From Rhizobium cauense (GTDB lineage Bacteria > Pseudomonadota > Alphaproteobacteria > Rhizobiales > Rhizobiaceae): DNA of 64,000 nucleotides. Both the position numbers and the translations under genes were made by a program. This document shows, piece by piece, positions 1-8,048 of the stretch; the first letter of the stretch is position 1; each line of letters begins with the position of its first letter. Under the pieces are notes generated by a model that saw only the letters and a list, made by a program, of their open reading frames with translations, made no database searches and had not been told where the DNA came from. The stretch is from positions 483,685-547,684 of the forward strand of contig NZ_JAEUAT010000003.1 in assembly GCF_019511525.1 (NCBI RefSeq). Reading direction: 5' to 3'.

Positions 1-2284
1 CATCTATGCGCCTGTTGGCACCCACGAAACCTTGCTCGCCTACCTTGTCAGGCGCCTTCTCGAAAACGGCGCCAACTCGTCCTTCGTCAACCGGATTGCC
101 GACCCGACCGTCTCGGTCGACGAGCTCGTCGCCGATCCTGTCGAAATCGTCGCGAAGATGCCGGTACCCGGTCAAAAGCACGACAAGATCGCGCTCCCTG
201 CCGAACTCTATGGCCAACGGCAAAATTCCGCCGGCCTCGACGTCTCCAACGAAGAGTCTCTGCAGGCGCTGACGGAGACGTTGAAGGCGAGTGCAACGAT
301 GTCATGGACAGCAGCTCCAACCGGTCAGACCAAGACTGGAGCGGGCTCGCGCCAGGTACTTAACCCCGCCGACAACCGGGATGCGGTCGGCATTGTGCGC
401 GAGGCTACCGCGGAGGAAGCGGCCGCCGCGGCAGCGACCGCGCTAAAAGCTGCACCCTCATGGGCAACAGTCGCTCCCGCTGAACGGTCAGCGTTGCTCG
501 ATCGGGCCGCAGACATCATGCAGGCAAGGATGGAGACGCTGTTGGGCCTGATCATCCGCGAGGCCGGAAAATCTCTGCTCAACGCTGTGGCCGAGGTACG
601 CGAGGCGATCGACTTCCTGCGCTACTACGCCGAGCAAGCCCGCCGCACACTCGGCCCGTCGCACGCGCCACTTGGACCAGTCGTCTGCATCAGCCCCTGG
701 AACTTCCCGCTAGCCATCTTCACCGGGCAGGTCGCCGCAGCACTGGTCGCCGGCAATCCCGTTCTTGCCAAACCCGCCGAAGAAACACCCCTGATCGCGG
801 CTGAAGCGGTTAGCATCCTGCATGATGCCGGCGTTCCCGCCGACGTTGTCCAGCTGTTGCCCGGCGACGGCAGGGTAGGGGCGGCACTCGTGGCAGCACC
901 ACAGACCGCCGCCGTCATGTTTACCGGCTCGACCGAAGTTGCTCGGATCATTCAGACCGAACTGGCAAAGCGTCTCTCAAAGGATGGCAAGCCGATACCG
1001 CTGGTCGCGGAGACCGGCGGCCAGAATGCCATGATTGTCGATTCGTCTGCGCTTGCCGAACAGGTCGTCGGCGACGTGATCGCATCTGCTTTCGATAGTG
1101 CCGGACAGCGATGCTCGGCACTTCGCATTCTCTGCCTGCAGGAAGATGTGGCCGACCGCACCCTGACAATGCTGAAGGGTGCATTGCGCGAGCTGTCGAT
1201 CGCCAACACCAACCGACTGGCTTCTGACATTGGTCCGGTGATCACCTCCGAAGCAAAGGACATCATCGAGGCGCACGTTGCCGCGATGGGCCGCGCCGGT
1301 AGCGCCATCGAACGTGTCGAATTGCCGGATGCGACCAAATTGGGAACTTTCGTCGCGCCGACCATTATCGAAATCAACAAAATCTCAGAACTGAAGCGCG
1401 AAGTCTTCGGGCCTGTTCTGCACGTGATCAAGTGGCGACGCCAGGATCTTGGTCGTCTCATCGACGAGATCAACGCCACAGGCTACGGACTGACATTCGG
1501 TCTCCATACACGCCTTGACGAGACCATCGCCAATGTGACCGCCCAGGTGAGGGCCGGCAACCTCTACGTAAATCGCAACGTGATCGGCGCAGTTGTCGGC
1601 GTGCAGCCCTTTGGAGGGCGCGGCCTCTCGGGCACAGGTCCGAAGGCCGGAGGCCCGCTTTACCTCGGACGGCTCGTAACAACGCCGCCAATCCCACCGC
1701 AGCACAGCTCCGTCTACAGCGATCCCGCTCTATCGGACTTTGCGAAGTGGCTGGACCAGCAGGGGCTTGCAGACAACGCCGAAATGGCGCGGCATCTCGG
1801 CAGTCAGTCGGCTCTCGGCCTCCAGGTCGAACTGGCCGGCCCGGTCGGCGAACGCAATCTCTACGCGCTGCATGCCCGTGGGACGATCCTGTGCGCCCCA
1901 CACTCCGTGACCGGCCTGCTTCACCAACTGTCGGCGGTTCTTGCAACTGGCAATCGCGCTGCTATCGAAGGCGACGACAGTCTGCGAAAGAAGTTGAGCG
2001 GGCTGCCGACCAGTGTTGCACAGCGTATCTCTTGGCTGGATCAATCCCCCGGGACGGAACCGATGGCGGGCGCCCTCATCGAAGGAGAAGGAGATCGCGT
2101 CTCCGCCATTCTTGAAAAGATCGCAGCGATGCCCGGTCCACTGCTGCTGACGCAGTCGGCTTCAACGGCTGAGCTCGAACGCAATCCGGACGCCTATTGC
2201 CTCAACTGGCTTCTGGAAGAGGTCTCGACATCTATCAACACCGCTGCAGCCGGTGGTAACGCAAGCCTGATGTCGATCGGGTAG
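1..2284 (+). CDS. putA: Bifunctional proline dehydrogenase / glutamate-semialdehyde dehydrogenase, 3' part
   Basis: PutA oxidises proline to glutamate in two steps: FAD-dependent proline dehydrogenase, then an NAD-dependent aldehyde dehydrogenase. The gene is open from the left edge (frame begins at base 2), so the N-terminal DNA-binding and most of the proline dehydrogenase domain lie outside the window. The first residues read IYAPVGTHETLLAYLVRRL, followed by ENGANSSFVNRI, the typical end of the PRODH barrel. An aldehyde dehydrogenase domain follows, with the SPWNFPLAIF segment, the ETGGQNAMIVD glutamate motif and the catalytic cysteine in DSAGQRCSALR. The last ~200 residues match the C-terminal domain of long PutA proteins. 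A strong hairpin sits about 40 bases after the stop. The identification is secure; whether the full protein carries the ribbon-helix-helix repressor domain cannot be seen. Confidence 0.95.
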   Translation, partial: IYAPVGTHETLLAYLVRRLLENGANSSFVNRIADPTVSVDELVADPVEIVAKMPVPGQKHDKIALPAELYGQRQNSAGLDVSNEESLQALTETLKASATMSWTAAPTGQTKTGAGSRQVLNPADNRDAVGIVREATAEEAAAAAATALKAAPSWATVAPAERSALLDRAADIMQARMETLLGLIIREAGKSLLNAVAEVREAIDFLRYYAEQARRTLGPSHAPLGPVVCISPWNFPLAIFTGQVAAALVAGNPVLAKPAEETPLIAAEAVSILHDAGVPADVVQLLPGDGRVGAALVAAPQTAAVMFTGSTEVARIIQTELAKRLSKDGKPIPLVAETGGQNAMIVDSSALAEQVVGDVIASAFDSAGQRCSALRILCLQEDVADRTLTMLKGALRELSIANTNRLASDIGPVITSEAKDIIEAHVAAMGRAGSAIERVELPDATKLGTFVAPTIIEINKISELKREVFGPVLHVIKWRRQDLGRLIDEINATGYGLTFGLHTRLDETIANVTAQVRAGNLYVNRNVIGAVVGVQPFGGRGLSGTGPKAGGPLYLGRLVTTPPIPPQHSSVYSDPALSDFAKWLDQQGLADNAEMARHLGSQSALGLQVELAGPVGERNLYALHARGTILCAPHSVTGLLHQLSAVLATGNRAAIEGDDSLRKKLSGLPTSVAQRISWLDQSPGTEPMAGALIEGEGDRVSAILEKIAAMPGPLLLTQSASTAELERNPDAYCLNWLLEEVSTSINTAAAGGNASLMSIG

Positions 2285-2323
2285 GGCAATACCACTGCCC
2301 AACAGCAGTTGGCCGACTACTCC

Positions 2324-2349
2324 TGAGCCGCATGCGACCATGCGGCTCA
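2324..2349 (+). terminator. Hairpin after putA
   Basis: TGAGCCGCATG (2324-2334) and CATGCGGCTCA (2339-2349) form a perfect 11-bp stem with a 4-base loop, about 40 bases after the putA stop. Only a weak T-rich tail follows, so it is a terminator candidate rather than a textbook intrinsic terminator. Confidence 0.6.
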
Positions 2350-2499
2350 GAGTTCATTGATCCTGGCTCCACGTGTTCACGATCCGTTTGCGACCGAACT
2401 ATTGGGGCAACCGCTGCCGCTCGCCCAGCGCTGCAATGGCGTGGTAGAGTTGCGGGGTTGGGATCGACCGATGCTTGATCCGCCGAAGGAGAAAGTCAG

Positions 2500-2658
2500 A
2501 TGAACCGAATTCGTCGCCTCGCACTGACTGCCGCCCTGAGCAGCCTGCTGACGATCGCAGCCAGCTGCACAACTCAGACTTCGCAGCGGGATGGAAGTCT
2601 TCCATTAAATTCAGCTTGTGCGCTTGGTTTCAACAATGACCGCCCTTGCAGCTACTGA
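2500..2658 (+). CDS. Small lipoprotein, 52 aa
   Basis: A short reading frame preceded by a good ribosome-binding site (GAAGGAGAAAGTCAG just before the ATG). The product starts with basic residues (MNRIRR), has a hydrophobic stretch and then a lipobox-like TIAASC, so the mature protein would be lipidated on cysteine about 22 residues in. The mature part is only about 30 residues, with two further cysteines (SAC and RPCSY) near the end that could form a disulfide. The family is not recognised. It resembles the many tiny lipoproteins of rhizobial envelopes. It stands alone, after the putA hairpin and convergent with the HTH gene downstream. The start and signal are well supported; the function is unknown. 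Confidence 0.6.
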   Translation: MNRIRRLALTAALSSLLTIAASCTTQTSQRDGSLPLNSACALGFNNDRPCSY

Positions 2659-2678
2659 GAGCTGACAGCCCGACACGT

Positions 2679-2906
2679 TCAAGCAGATTTAAGATACCGT
2701 GGGCTTCCAGCCAAGATGAGAGCCTGCGTCACCGGAATACTGTTTGAAGCCATCAGCAGCAAACTAAGGGCTACCGCGCGCGGAACCGCCTGCTCGCCCG
2801 CCGCCCATCTTCGGCTGGTAAGTTGATCAACACCAAAAAGCTCTTCCACGGTGCTGGCCGTCAAACCCATGACTGCCAGCGCCGCCCTGTACTCCGACGG
2901 GGTCAT
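2679..2906 (-). CDS. Short helix-turn-helix (XRE-like) protein, 75 aa
   Basis: The product begins MTPSEYRAALAVMGLTASTV and reads as a small DNA-binding domain: a first helix, then the turn-and-recognition region around VEELFGVDQLTSRRWAAGE, then a hydrophobic helix (AVALSLLLMA). Proteins of this pattern in rhizobia are single-domain XRE/Cro-like regulators of unknown target. The reading frame stays open upstream to 3173, but that part is arginine-rich and not protein-like, so the internal ATG at 2906, preceded by a GGGGAA stretch, is preferred. No partner gene is adjacent. The HTH assignment rests on pattern only. Confidence 0.55.
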   Translation of the reverse strand: MTPSEYRAALAVMGLTASTVEELFGVDQLTSRRWAAGEQAVPRAVALSLLLMASNSIPVTQALILAGSPRYLKSA

Positions 2907-3508
2907 TTTAGTGCGTTCCCCGCGCGATTCACGCGCGTATTCTTTCGTTGACGCGGACTTTATTTTCTTATTAGGAAAGGGATGTTCACTCCGCGCCTTT
3001 TTAAGGCCAATTTGCGCCACGCAAGCTAATCTCATGGTTCGTTCTAGAGCGTCCAGTCGGGCGAATGACCGAAACGATCCCGGAACGACGCCAACACCGC
3101 CAGCGCGCAGACCTGGCGCACCCCCCACAATTGTCGACGGTCGGCTGCAACCTGCAACAGAAATCCGCTGCAAACCTAATCCGCCGGCCCAGTTACATCG
3201 TTGATGCGGTTATCAAGAAAGGTGGTATGTAAAGGATCCACTGCTACGTTGAAGAAGATCTCTCACTCGAAGATGAAACTCGGCCTGAATCAATCGGCAC
3301 GGCTGACGGACGGTCGCCGCGAGAAGGTTTTCCGCCCGCATCTCGGCGCTGAAAACCCACCCGCACCTATTGGAGCATACCGCACCATCTGCCACTCCAT
3401 TGATTGAAGTGACAGATGATTTAGCACCACTCGCGAGACTGTTGCCCCATCAGCAACGAACGATCGCAACGTGTTAGCCGTTATCCCGTCTGGGCGCACC
3501 GACCAATA
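2907..3508. other. Gene-poor stretch, nothing recognised
   Basis: About 600 bases between the HTH gene and the periplasmic protein gene. Open frames on both strands are short and of unnatural composition. No RNA gene, IS end or strong hairpin was seen. Promoters of the minus-strand HTH gene are expected near its left end. Confidence 0.4.
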
Positions 3509-4000
3509 TCACTGTGCAGCCTGGCAGGCCCTCAACGCCTTGAAAGCGGCATCGGTGCCAGCCAGCTTGACAACGACTGGAGAGCCTCCCTGTGGCGTAA
3601 TTGTCACCGCGTTCTTTTTGGCGAGATCATAGATAAAGTCCGCGTTGGTGACCCACGCGAATGCTCCTCTATAACCATCCATGACCTGGCCCTTGGCTTC
3701 TCCCTTAAATTGCTCGCCATCGACATCGAACAGAACCTGAAGCTTCTCGCCTGCGGTGACTTTGGCGTCAGCCTTCGTGTAGAGGGCCATGTAGCCTCGC
3801 ATTGCACCTGTTGCATCGATGCCCATCTGAATCTGTGTACCGTCAGCATTTGCCTTGGTGATCAAGCATCCAGGCCCCATGTCTGGCTTGACCATAATGT
3901 CCCATCCAGCCTCCGAGCCGAATTTCGTCTGCGCCATAGCTTGAGGCGCAACCAGCGCCGAAGAAAATAATGCAATTCCGACTACGATCGCGCGTCTCAT
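3509..4000 (-). CDS. Secreted/periplasmic protein of unknown function
   Basis: A 163-residue product starting MRRAIVVGIALFSSALVAPQ, a clear Sec signal peptide with cleavage expected after AMAQ. The start at 4000 is chosen because CTGAAGGAGACAGCT precedes it; an upstream in-frame start at 4078 would bury the signal peptide. The mature part (about 140 residues) is mainly beta-like, with two cysteines (GPGCLI and the C-terminal LRACQAAQ) suited to a disulfide, and ends with an alternating TPQGGSPVVVKLAGTDAAF segment. The layout faintly recalls the IalB (invasion-associated locus B) family of alphaproteobacterial periplasmic proteins, but I cannot confirm it. It is a single gene with no operon partner. 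Export is well supported; function is not known. Confidence 0.65.
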   Translation of the reverse strand: MRRAIVVGIALFSSALVAPQAMAQTKFGSEAGWDIMVKPDMGPGCLITKANADGTQIQMGIDATGAMRGYMALYTKADAKVTAGEKLQVLFDVDGEQFKGEAKGQVMDGYRGAFAWVTNADFIYDLAKKNAVTITPQGGSPVVVKLAGTDAAFKALRACQAAQ

Positions 4001-4329
4001 AGCTGTCTCCTTCAGATTTTCAGGGAACATAAAGCTAAGCGCGGACGATGTTTCAAAAGTGCAGTAGCCTATGTGCAATCAGAACAACCGCTTGAACACG
4101 AGCCCGCAGCCAGAACAAAAACACGCAACTACGGCTTTATAGTGGAGAGCGATTCACGACCTGGATGGACCTACGACGCCACCTTATGCCGCTCGTATTC
4201 AACAACCGTATCAGCTTGGACGCAGACCCTGTTACGGACTTTTTCGCTAGCACGCAGCACACCGCCGAGCCGCGTATTCTCGGCGATCACCGCACGCCCC
4301 AAATTGGTCCTTGTCGAACACCGAATGGG

Positions 4330-4740
4330 CAAAAAATGCCACTTCCAGCTTATATCCTGACGACCATATCAATTACTCGCGCGACAGCCCAATGCCGGCA
4401 TCCGACTTCAAGCCGCACGTCGGCGAACGCGATACCCAATCGGTCGCGCTCGGCAAAGCCCTCGGTCGCCAAGGGCGGCCCAAAGTCCGTATAGCGTTCG
4501 CGAACAAGCGTCACCACATCATCCCAAGCACCGTCGCTGATCCGGTTATTGGCGGCCGGCCGATCGCCTTGTACCGGCTCGACGCCGCACTGTCACTGCA
4601 CATCCGCTGCAAAGACGGCGGACTTGGCGGTCGCTCAGATGAAGCACACACGTCGCAGAGATCTCGATCCGCTGAAGACTGCGCGCTCATCGCTAACAAT
4701 CCCATCCGCAACGACACGCGTCATCGAGCGGATGCAGTGA
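4330..4740 (-). pseudogene. Decayed ISNCY-type transposase fragment
   Basis: Read on the minus strand in three shifting frames, this stretch preserves landmarks of the ISNCY/IS481-like transposase also found at 62.3-62.8 kb: LSDRQVRRL (compare LSQSQVHRL), then a spoiled linker with ANNRISD (compare PSNRRHS), then VRERYTDFGPPLATE (compare IRERYLDFGPTLARE). Stops and frameshifts separate the pieces, and the catalytic part is absent. It therefore looks like an old, truncated copy. The plus-strand open frame over the same bases (4311-4808) has no protein-like character. The flanking bases 4001-4329 and 4741-4913 hold nothing I can recognise. Confidence 0.6.
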
Positions 4741-4913
4741 CGTCGGTCGTTGGTGCCGCGGCCAGTGCTCGCCTATTTGCAGGCAAAGCGCAAACGACAA
4801 GCTACTAGCGGCATATCCGTGTATGAACAGGATAATCTACAATTTAATCTTGTCGGTTACGAAAAATCTGCTTTACATGAGGGCTTCGCTGCTTGGCTTT
4901 CGAGGGGATGCCG

Positions 4914-5579
4914 ATGGGGTGGACGCGCAGGGAAATTATGCTCGGTAGCTTGGCTTCGGTCGGCACGTTGGCGGTGCAGAAGCCGGGTTTTGCTGCAGCG
5001 TCCTCCTATTTTTCCGGCACGACCGTCGACAATGGCGTAACATTCCGAAGCACGAACTTTGCCAAGATCGACAGGAAGTGGCACCGCCAGGTTGTCAAAT
5101 ATTTCAGCAGCGAGCCAATTGGCACCGTTGTCGTCGATACGACGCACCATTTTCTCTACCTAATCATGGAGAACAAGACGGCCATTCGCTATGGCGTCGG
5201 TGTTGGCCGCGAGGGCTTCAAATGGTATGGCCGGGCCACGATCGACCAGAAAGCACTTTGGCCGCGCTGGACACCACCGCCAGAGATGCGCCAGCGCCAC
5301 CCGGAGCTACCGGAATCGGTTGACGGCGGATCTCCGAAGAACCCACTTGGCCCGCGCGCCATGTACTTGCTCCGCGACGGTGTCGATACCGGCTATCGTT
5401 TCCACGGCACTCTGGAGCCAGGCAGCATCGGCAAGGATGCCTCCAGCGGCTGCATTCGCATGTTCAACGAAGATGCAATCGATCTCTATCAGCGGTGCCC
5501 AATCGGCACGGCGGTACAAGTACTGCCCCATATTGCGGATCAGGCTCAAAATGCCGCCCAAGCAACCCCAGTCGAGTGA
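4914..5579 (+). CDS. L,D-transpeptidase (YkuD domain), exported
   Basis: Enzymes of this family form 3-3 cross-links in peptidoglycan or attach proteins to it, using a catalytic cysteine in the periplasm. The product begins MGWTRREIMLGSLASVGTLA, a Tat-like signal with twin arginines, followed by a YkuD domain in which HGTLEPGSIGKDASSGCIRM supplies the conserved His and Cys (HGT ... SSGCIRM). The ATG at 4914 is preferred because GAGGGG lies at correct spacing; an ATG at 4908 is too close. Fourteen bases after the stop starts the OmpA-like lipoprotein gene, so the two probably form a cell-envelope operon. Alphaproteobacteria of this group carry many such paralogues. The enzyme class is secure; the exact cross-linking role is inferred. 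Confidence 0.88.
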   Translation: MGWTRREIMLGSLASVGTLAVQKPGFAAASSYFSGTTVDNGVTFRSTNFAKIDRKWHRQVVKYFSSEPIGTVVVDTTHHFLYLIMENKTAIRYGVGVGREGFKWYGRATIDQKALWPRWTPPPEMRQRHPELPESVDGGSPKNPLGPRAMYLLRDGVDTGYRFHGTLEPGSIGKDASSGCIRMFNEDAIDLYQRCPIGTAVQVLPHIADQAQNAAQATPVE

Positions 5580-5592
5580 GGAAAATTCCTTG

Positions 5593-6129
5593 ATGTCTGT
5601 TTTGACTAGATATTCGAGGTCGCTCGCTGCTGCGGCGATGCTCCTGACGCTGGTCGCCTGCAGCACCACTGATATAGCTGAGGTTGAGGAACCCGCCGCC
5701 CCGCCGATGACCGGGCAAACCAACGATCCGGCGCCTGGCTTCGAGAACGTCGCGGCCGGCACCGAAGAGGACTTTATTCTGAACGTCGGTCGCCGGACCT
5801 ACTTTGCGCAGGATTCGGCCACGCTCGACTCCGTCGCCAAAGCAACGTTGGATAAGCAGGCAATCTGGCTCAACAGCAATCCGCAGTGGCTGGTCAAGCT
5901 CCAGGGATTTGCCGACGATTCAGGATCCGCCTCCGCAATGACGTCGCTATCGCAGCGGCGCGCCGATGCGGTTATGAGCTATCTCGTCTCGAAGGGCGTG
6001 GATCCTAGTCGCGTATGGGCCAAGGGCTACGGCAATGATCGCGAAGTCCGTGATTGCACGAGTCGCTCCTGCAAGGTGCAGAACCGACGCGTTGTCTCCA
6101 ATCTGCGAACCCAGCGCGACTCGGTCTGA
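5593..6129 (+). CDS. OmpA-family lipoprotein (Pal-like)
   Basis: A 178-residue outer-membrane lipoprotein. The N-terminus MSVLTRYSRSLAAAAMLLTL ends in the lipobox LVAC (cysteine about residue 24). After a proline-rich linker comes an OmpA C-terminal peptidoglycan-binding domain: YFAQDSATLDSVAKATLDKQ, then LQGFADDSGSASAMTSLSQR, RADAV, and GYGNDREV near the end. This is the Pal/OmpA arrangement that grips diaminopimelate in peptidoglycan. It differs from canonical Pal in being unlinked to tol genes. The ATG at 5593 has GAGGAAAA upstream and lies just after the L,D-transpeptidase stop, suggesting co-transcription. The two conserved cysteines CTSRSC may form a disulfide. Confidence 0.88.
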   Translation: MSVLTRYSRSLAAAAMLLTLVACSTTDIAEVEEPAAPPMTGQTNDPAPGFENVAAGTEEDFILNVGRRTYFAQDSATLDSVAKATLDKQAIWLNSNPQWLVKLQGFADDSGSASAMTSLSQRRADAVMSYLVSKGVDPSRVWAKGYGNDREVRDCTSRSCKVQNRRVVSNLRTQRDSV

Positions 6130-6274
6130 CTGAAATCCTACCGGTCGATCGTCGCCATACATCGATCTCGGGTGACGAAATCGCATCCGGATAGATCCGG
6201 ACCGCATTGGTCACGCCCTCGCGAACGCGAACCAATGAAGCGGACTACGTCACAGGTGAGCGACACGCCAACGC

Positions 6275-6766
6275 TCAGCGGTCCAGCCAGGCCGCAAGGC
6301 CATCCAGGGTTTGCAGTCCGTATTCGACTGCGCCAAAGCCGATGACGGTCCGACGCCGTTCTGGGCTGGGGTGGAGCTGACGCAAGGTCAGCACTGTTTT
6401 TCCGTCGGCCTGCTCATCGAAAGTCACCGTGACGCGAAATCGGTCGGGGTCGTCCGGATCGGGCGTGCCATAATCCATCACGATCCGCTCGTTCGGCACG
6501 ACCTTAAGAAAGCGCATAAGGTTCGGGAAGCGCTGCTCCTGGCCCTCGAACACACCCACCATGTCGAACCGCCAGAGCCCACCCTCACGGATATCAGCCT
6601 CATGGCTCTCGATCCTAAGACCGGCTGGACCGTACCATTCGGCAAGCGCCCTGGGGTCCATCCAGGCAGCAAAGACCTTTTCGCGCGGGTGATCGAGCAG
6701 CTTCACCAGCACAATTTCTCGATCAAGCGACCAGGTGTCAAACAGGGTTGCCGTGGTCTTCATCAT
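6275..6766 (-). CDS. SRPBCC / AHSA1-domain protein
   Basis: A 163-residue START-like fold protein of the activator-of-Hsp90-homologue (AHSA1) type. The family hallmark is the segment HPREKVFAAWMDPRALAEWY near the start, followed by GGLWRFDMVGV and the C-terminal long helix ending GLQTLDGLAAWLDR. Members bind small hydrophobic ligands; the function of this bacterial subgroup is usually unknown. The start overlaps the 3' end of the ArsR gene by 29 bases, a very common pairing in which the ArsR regulator and the AHSA1 protein are co-expressed. The gene therefore belongs to the operon controlled by the palindromes at 7136-7185. Confidence 0.88.
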   Translation of the reverse strand: MMKTTATLFDTWSLDREIVLVKLLDHPREKVFAAWMDPRALAEWYGPAGLRIESHEADIREGGLWRFDMVGVFEGQEQRFPNLMRFLKVVPNERIVMDYGTPDPDDPDRFRVTVTFDEQADGKTVLTLRQLHPSPERRRTVIGFGAVEYGLQTLDGLAAWLDR

Positions 6767-7094
6767 CCGCTCCCGCTTTGTCCAGGTACAGCTCCAGCCG
6801 ATCCAATCGGTCGGTCCAGCGCCTCCGCTCCGCTATCATCCAGTCCGCCGCCTCGTCAAAGCGCGCCTGTACCAACCGGCACCAGCGGCTACGTCCACGC
6901 TTCTCGCTGGCGATCAGTCCGCAGTCTTCAAGCACCTTGAGATGTTGGGCGAAGGAGGGCAGCGCCATGTCGAATGGCTCGGCCAGAACGCTGACCGGCA
7001 CCTCGCCGTCAGCAAGCCGTGACACGACCGCACGACGGGTCGGATCGCTTAGTGCGTGAAAGGCAAGGTCGAGAGGGGTCGAATGATAGGGCAT
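6738..7094 (-). CDS. ArsR-family transcriptional regulator
   Basis: A 118-residue winged-helix repressor. It starts LDLAFHALSDPTRRAVVSRL, then VSVLAEPFDMALPSFAQHLK (recognition helix) and LIASEKRGRSRWCRL (wing). No metal-binding CxC pair of classical ArsR is present, so it belongs to the metal-independent subgroup that accompanies AHSA1-like proteins. It is the first gene of a two-gene minus-strand operon, divergent from the reductase gene at 7236. The two palindromic repeats in the shared promoter are the likely operators, giving control of both directions. Confidence 0.9.
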   Translation of the reverse strand: MPYHSTPLDLAFHALSDPTRRAVVSRLADGEVPVSVLAEPFDMALPSFAQHLKVLEDCGLIASEKRGRSRWCRLVQARFDEAADWMIAERRRWTDRLDRLELYLDKAGADDEDHGNPV

Positions 7095-7135
7095 GCGAAT
7101 TGTTAAGACGCATTGGGGCGACGGTCAAGGACAAT

Positions 7136-7185
7136 AAGGCACTTGCCTTAGTGTGACAATCATTTATAAAGGCACCTACCTTAGT
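7136..7185. promoter_or_regulatory. Twin palindromic operators between divergent genes
   Basis: Two 17-base direct repeats start at 7136 (AAGGCACTTGCCTTAGT) and 7169 (AAGGCACCTACCTTAGT), 33 bases (about three helical turns) apart. The first contains the perfect inverted repeat AAGGCA-CT-TGCCTT; the second has one mismatch. Their position between the ArsR gene and the reductase gene fits cooperative binding by the ArsR dimer on one DNA face. Confidence 0.75.
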
Positions 7186-7235
7186 ATCGACCCCTGGCTG
7201 GACAGCCAGGTACAACCCCTCGCAAGGAGAGCTCC

Positions 7236-7877
7236 ATGGCTGTTCGCGTCGATCTCATGATCTCACTCGATGGTTTCGCGACAACGACCGATCAAACGCC
7301 CGAAGTCCCGTTCGGGGAGGACTGGCCGCGCCTAGTCGGCGCATATGTGGGAACGCGAACTTTCCGTGAGCGCGTGCTCAAGGATACTAGTGGAGCCGGA
7401 ACCACCGGCGTGGATGACGACTACGCGAGGCAATACTTCGCCGACGTGGGCGCCGAGATTATGGGGGCGGGCATGTTCGGGCTCCACAATTTCCCAAACG
7501 ATCCGAACTGGCGTGGTTGGTGGGGCGATGAGCCGCCGTTCCGTGTTCCGGTCTTCGTTCTCACACACAAGCCTCGCCCCTCCATCGAGATGGCTGGTGG
7601 CACCACTTTCCATTTCCTCAATCCCACTCCAGTTGATGCGCTCCAGCAGGCTGTTGCGGTGGCGAACGGCAGAGATGTGCGGATCGGCGGCGGGCCAACT
7701 GTCGTTCGTGACTTTCTAAGAGCAGGTTTTGTAGATCGCCTTCATGTAGCAATTGCGCCAATCCTGCTCGGTCGCGGCGTGCGCTTATGGGATGATCTGC
7801 GCGGCTTGGAGGCGGGTTACGAAGTCAAATCTGAAACGGCACCGAGTGGCACCATCCATCTTACCTTCCATCGCTAA
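7236..7877 (+). CDS. Dihydrofolate reductase-family (RibD C-terminal) protein
   Basis: A 213-residue NAD(P)H-binding protein of the RibD-C / DHFR superfamily. It opens with VDLMISLDGFATTTDQTPEV and has the typical GAEIMGAGMFG segment, the GGGPTVVRDFLRAGFVDRLH motif for cofactor binding and LHVAIAPILLGRGVRL near the end. These stand-alone proteins (YwjB/YyaP-like) are thought to be reductases of unknown substrate, not riboflavin enzymes. AAGGAGA precedes the ATG. It is transcribed divergently from the ArsR/AHSA1 operon across the twin operators and is probably under the same repressor. Confidence 0.88.
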   Translation: MAVRVDLMISLDGFATTTDQTPEVPFGEDWPRLVGAYVGTRTFRERVLKDTSGAGTTGVDDDYARQYFADVGAEIMGAGMFGLHNFPNDPNWRGWWGDEPPFRVPVFVLTHKPRPSIEMAGGTTFHFLNPTPVDALQQAVAVANGRDVRIGGGPTVVRDFLRAGFVDRLHVAIAPILLGRGVRLWDDLRGLEAGYEVKSETAPSGTIHLTFHR

Positions 7878-8048
7878 CCGCGGGCCAGAAACTTGGGCGA
7901 TCATACTTAGCTGCGGTCCAAGAAGCACGACTCTCGAGCTGAGAGTTTCACCTCACTAGCCAACCTGCGTCGCCGCCAAAGTGAAGCCACTCTCCTGTCG
8001 GAGCGTCTGCAGCTTCCGAGCGAAATCAAAACAGCGGCCGTCGTTCGC

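Noticed and set aside
4311..4808. 165-residue plus-strand frame
   Set aside because: No protein-like composition; the minus strand shows transposase relics instead.
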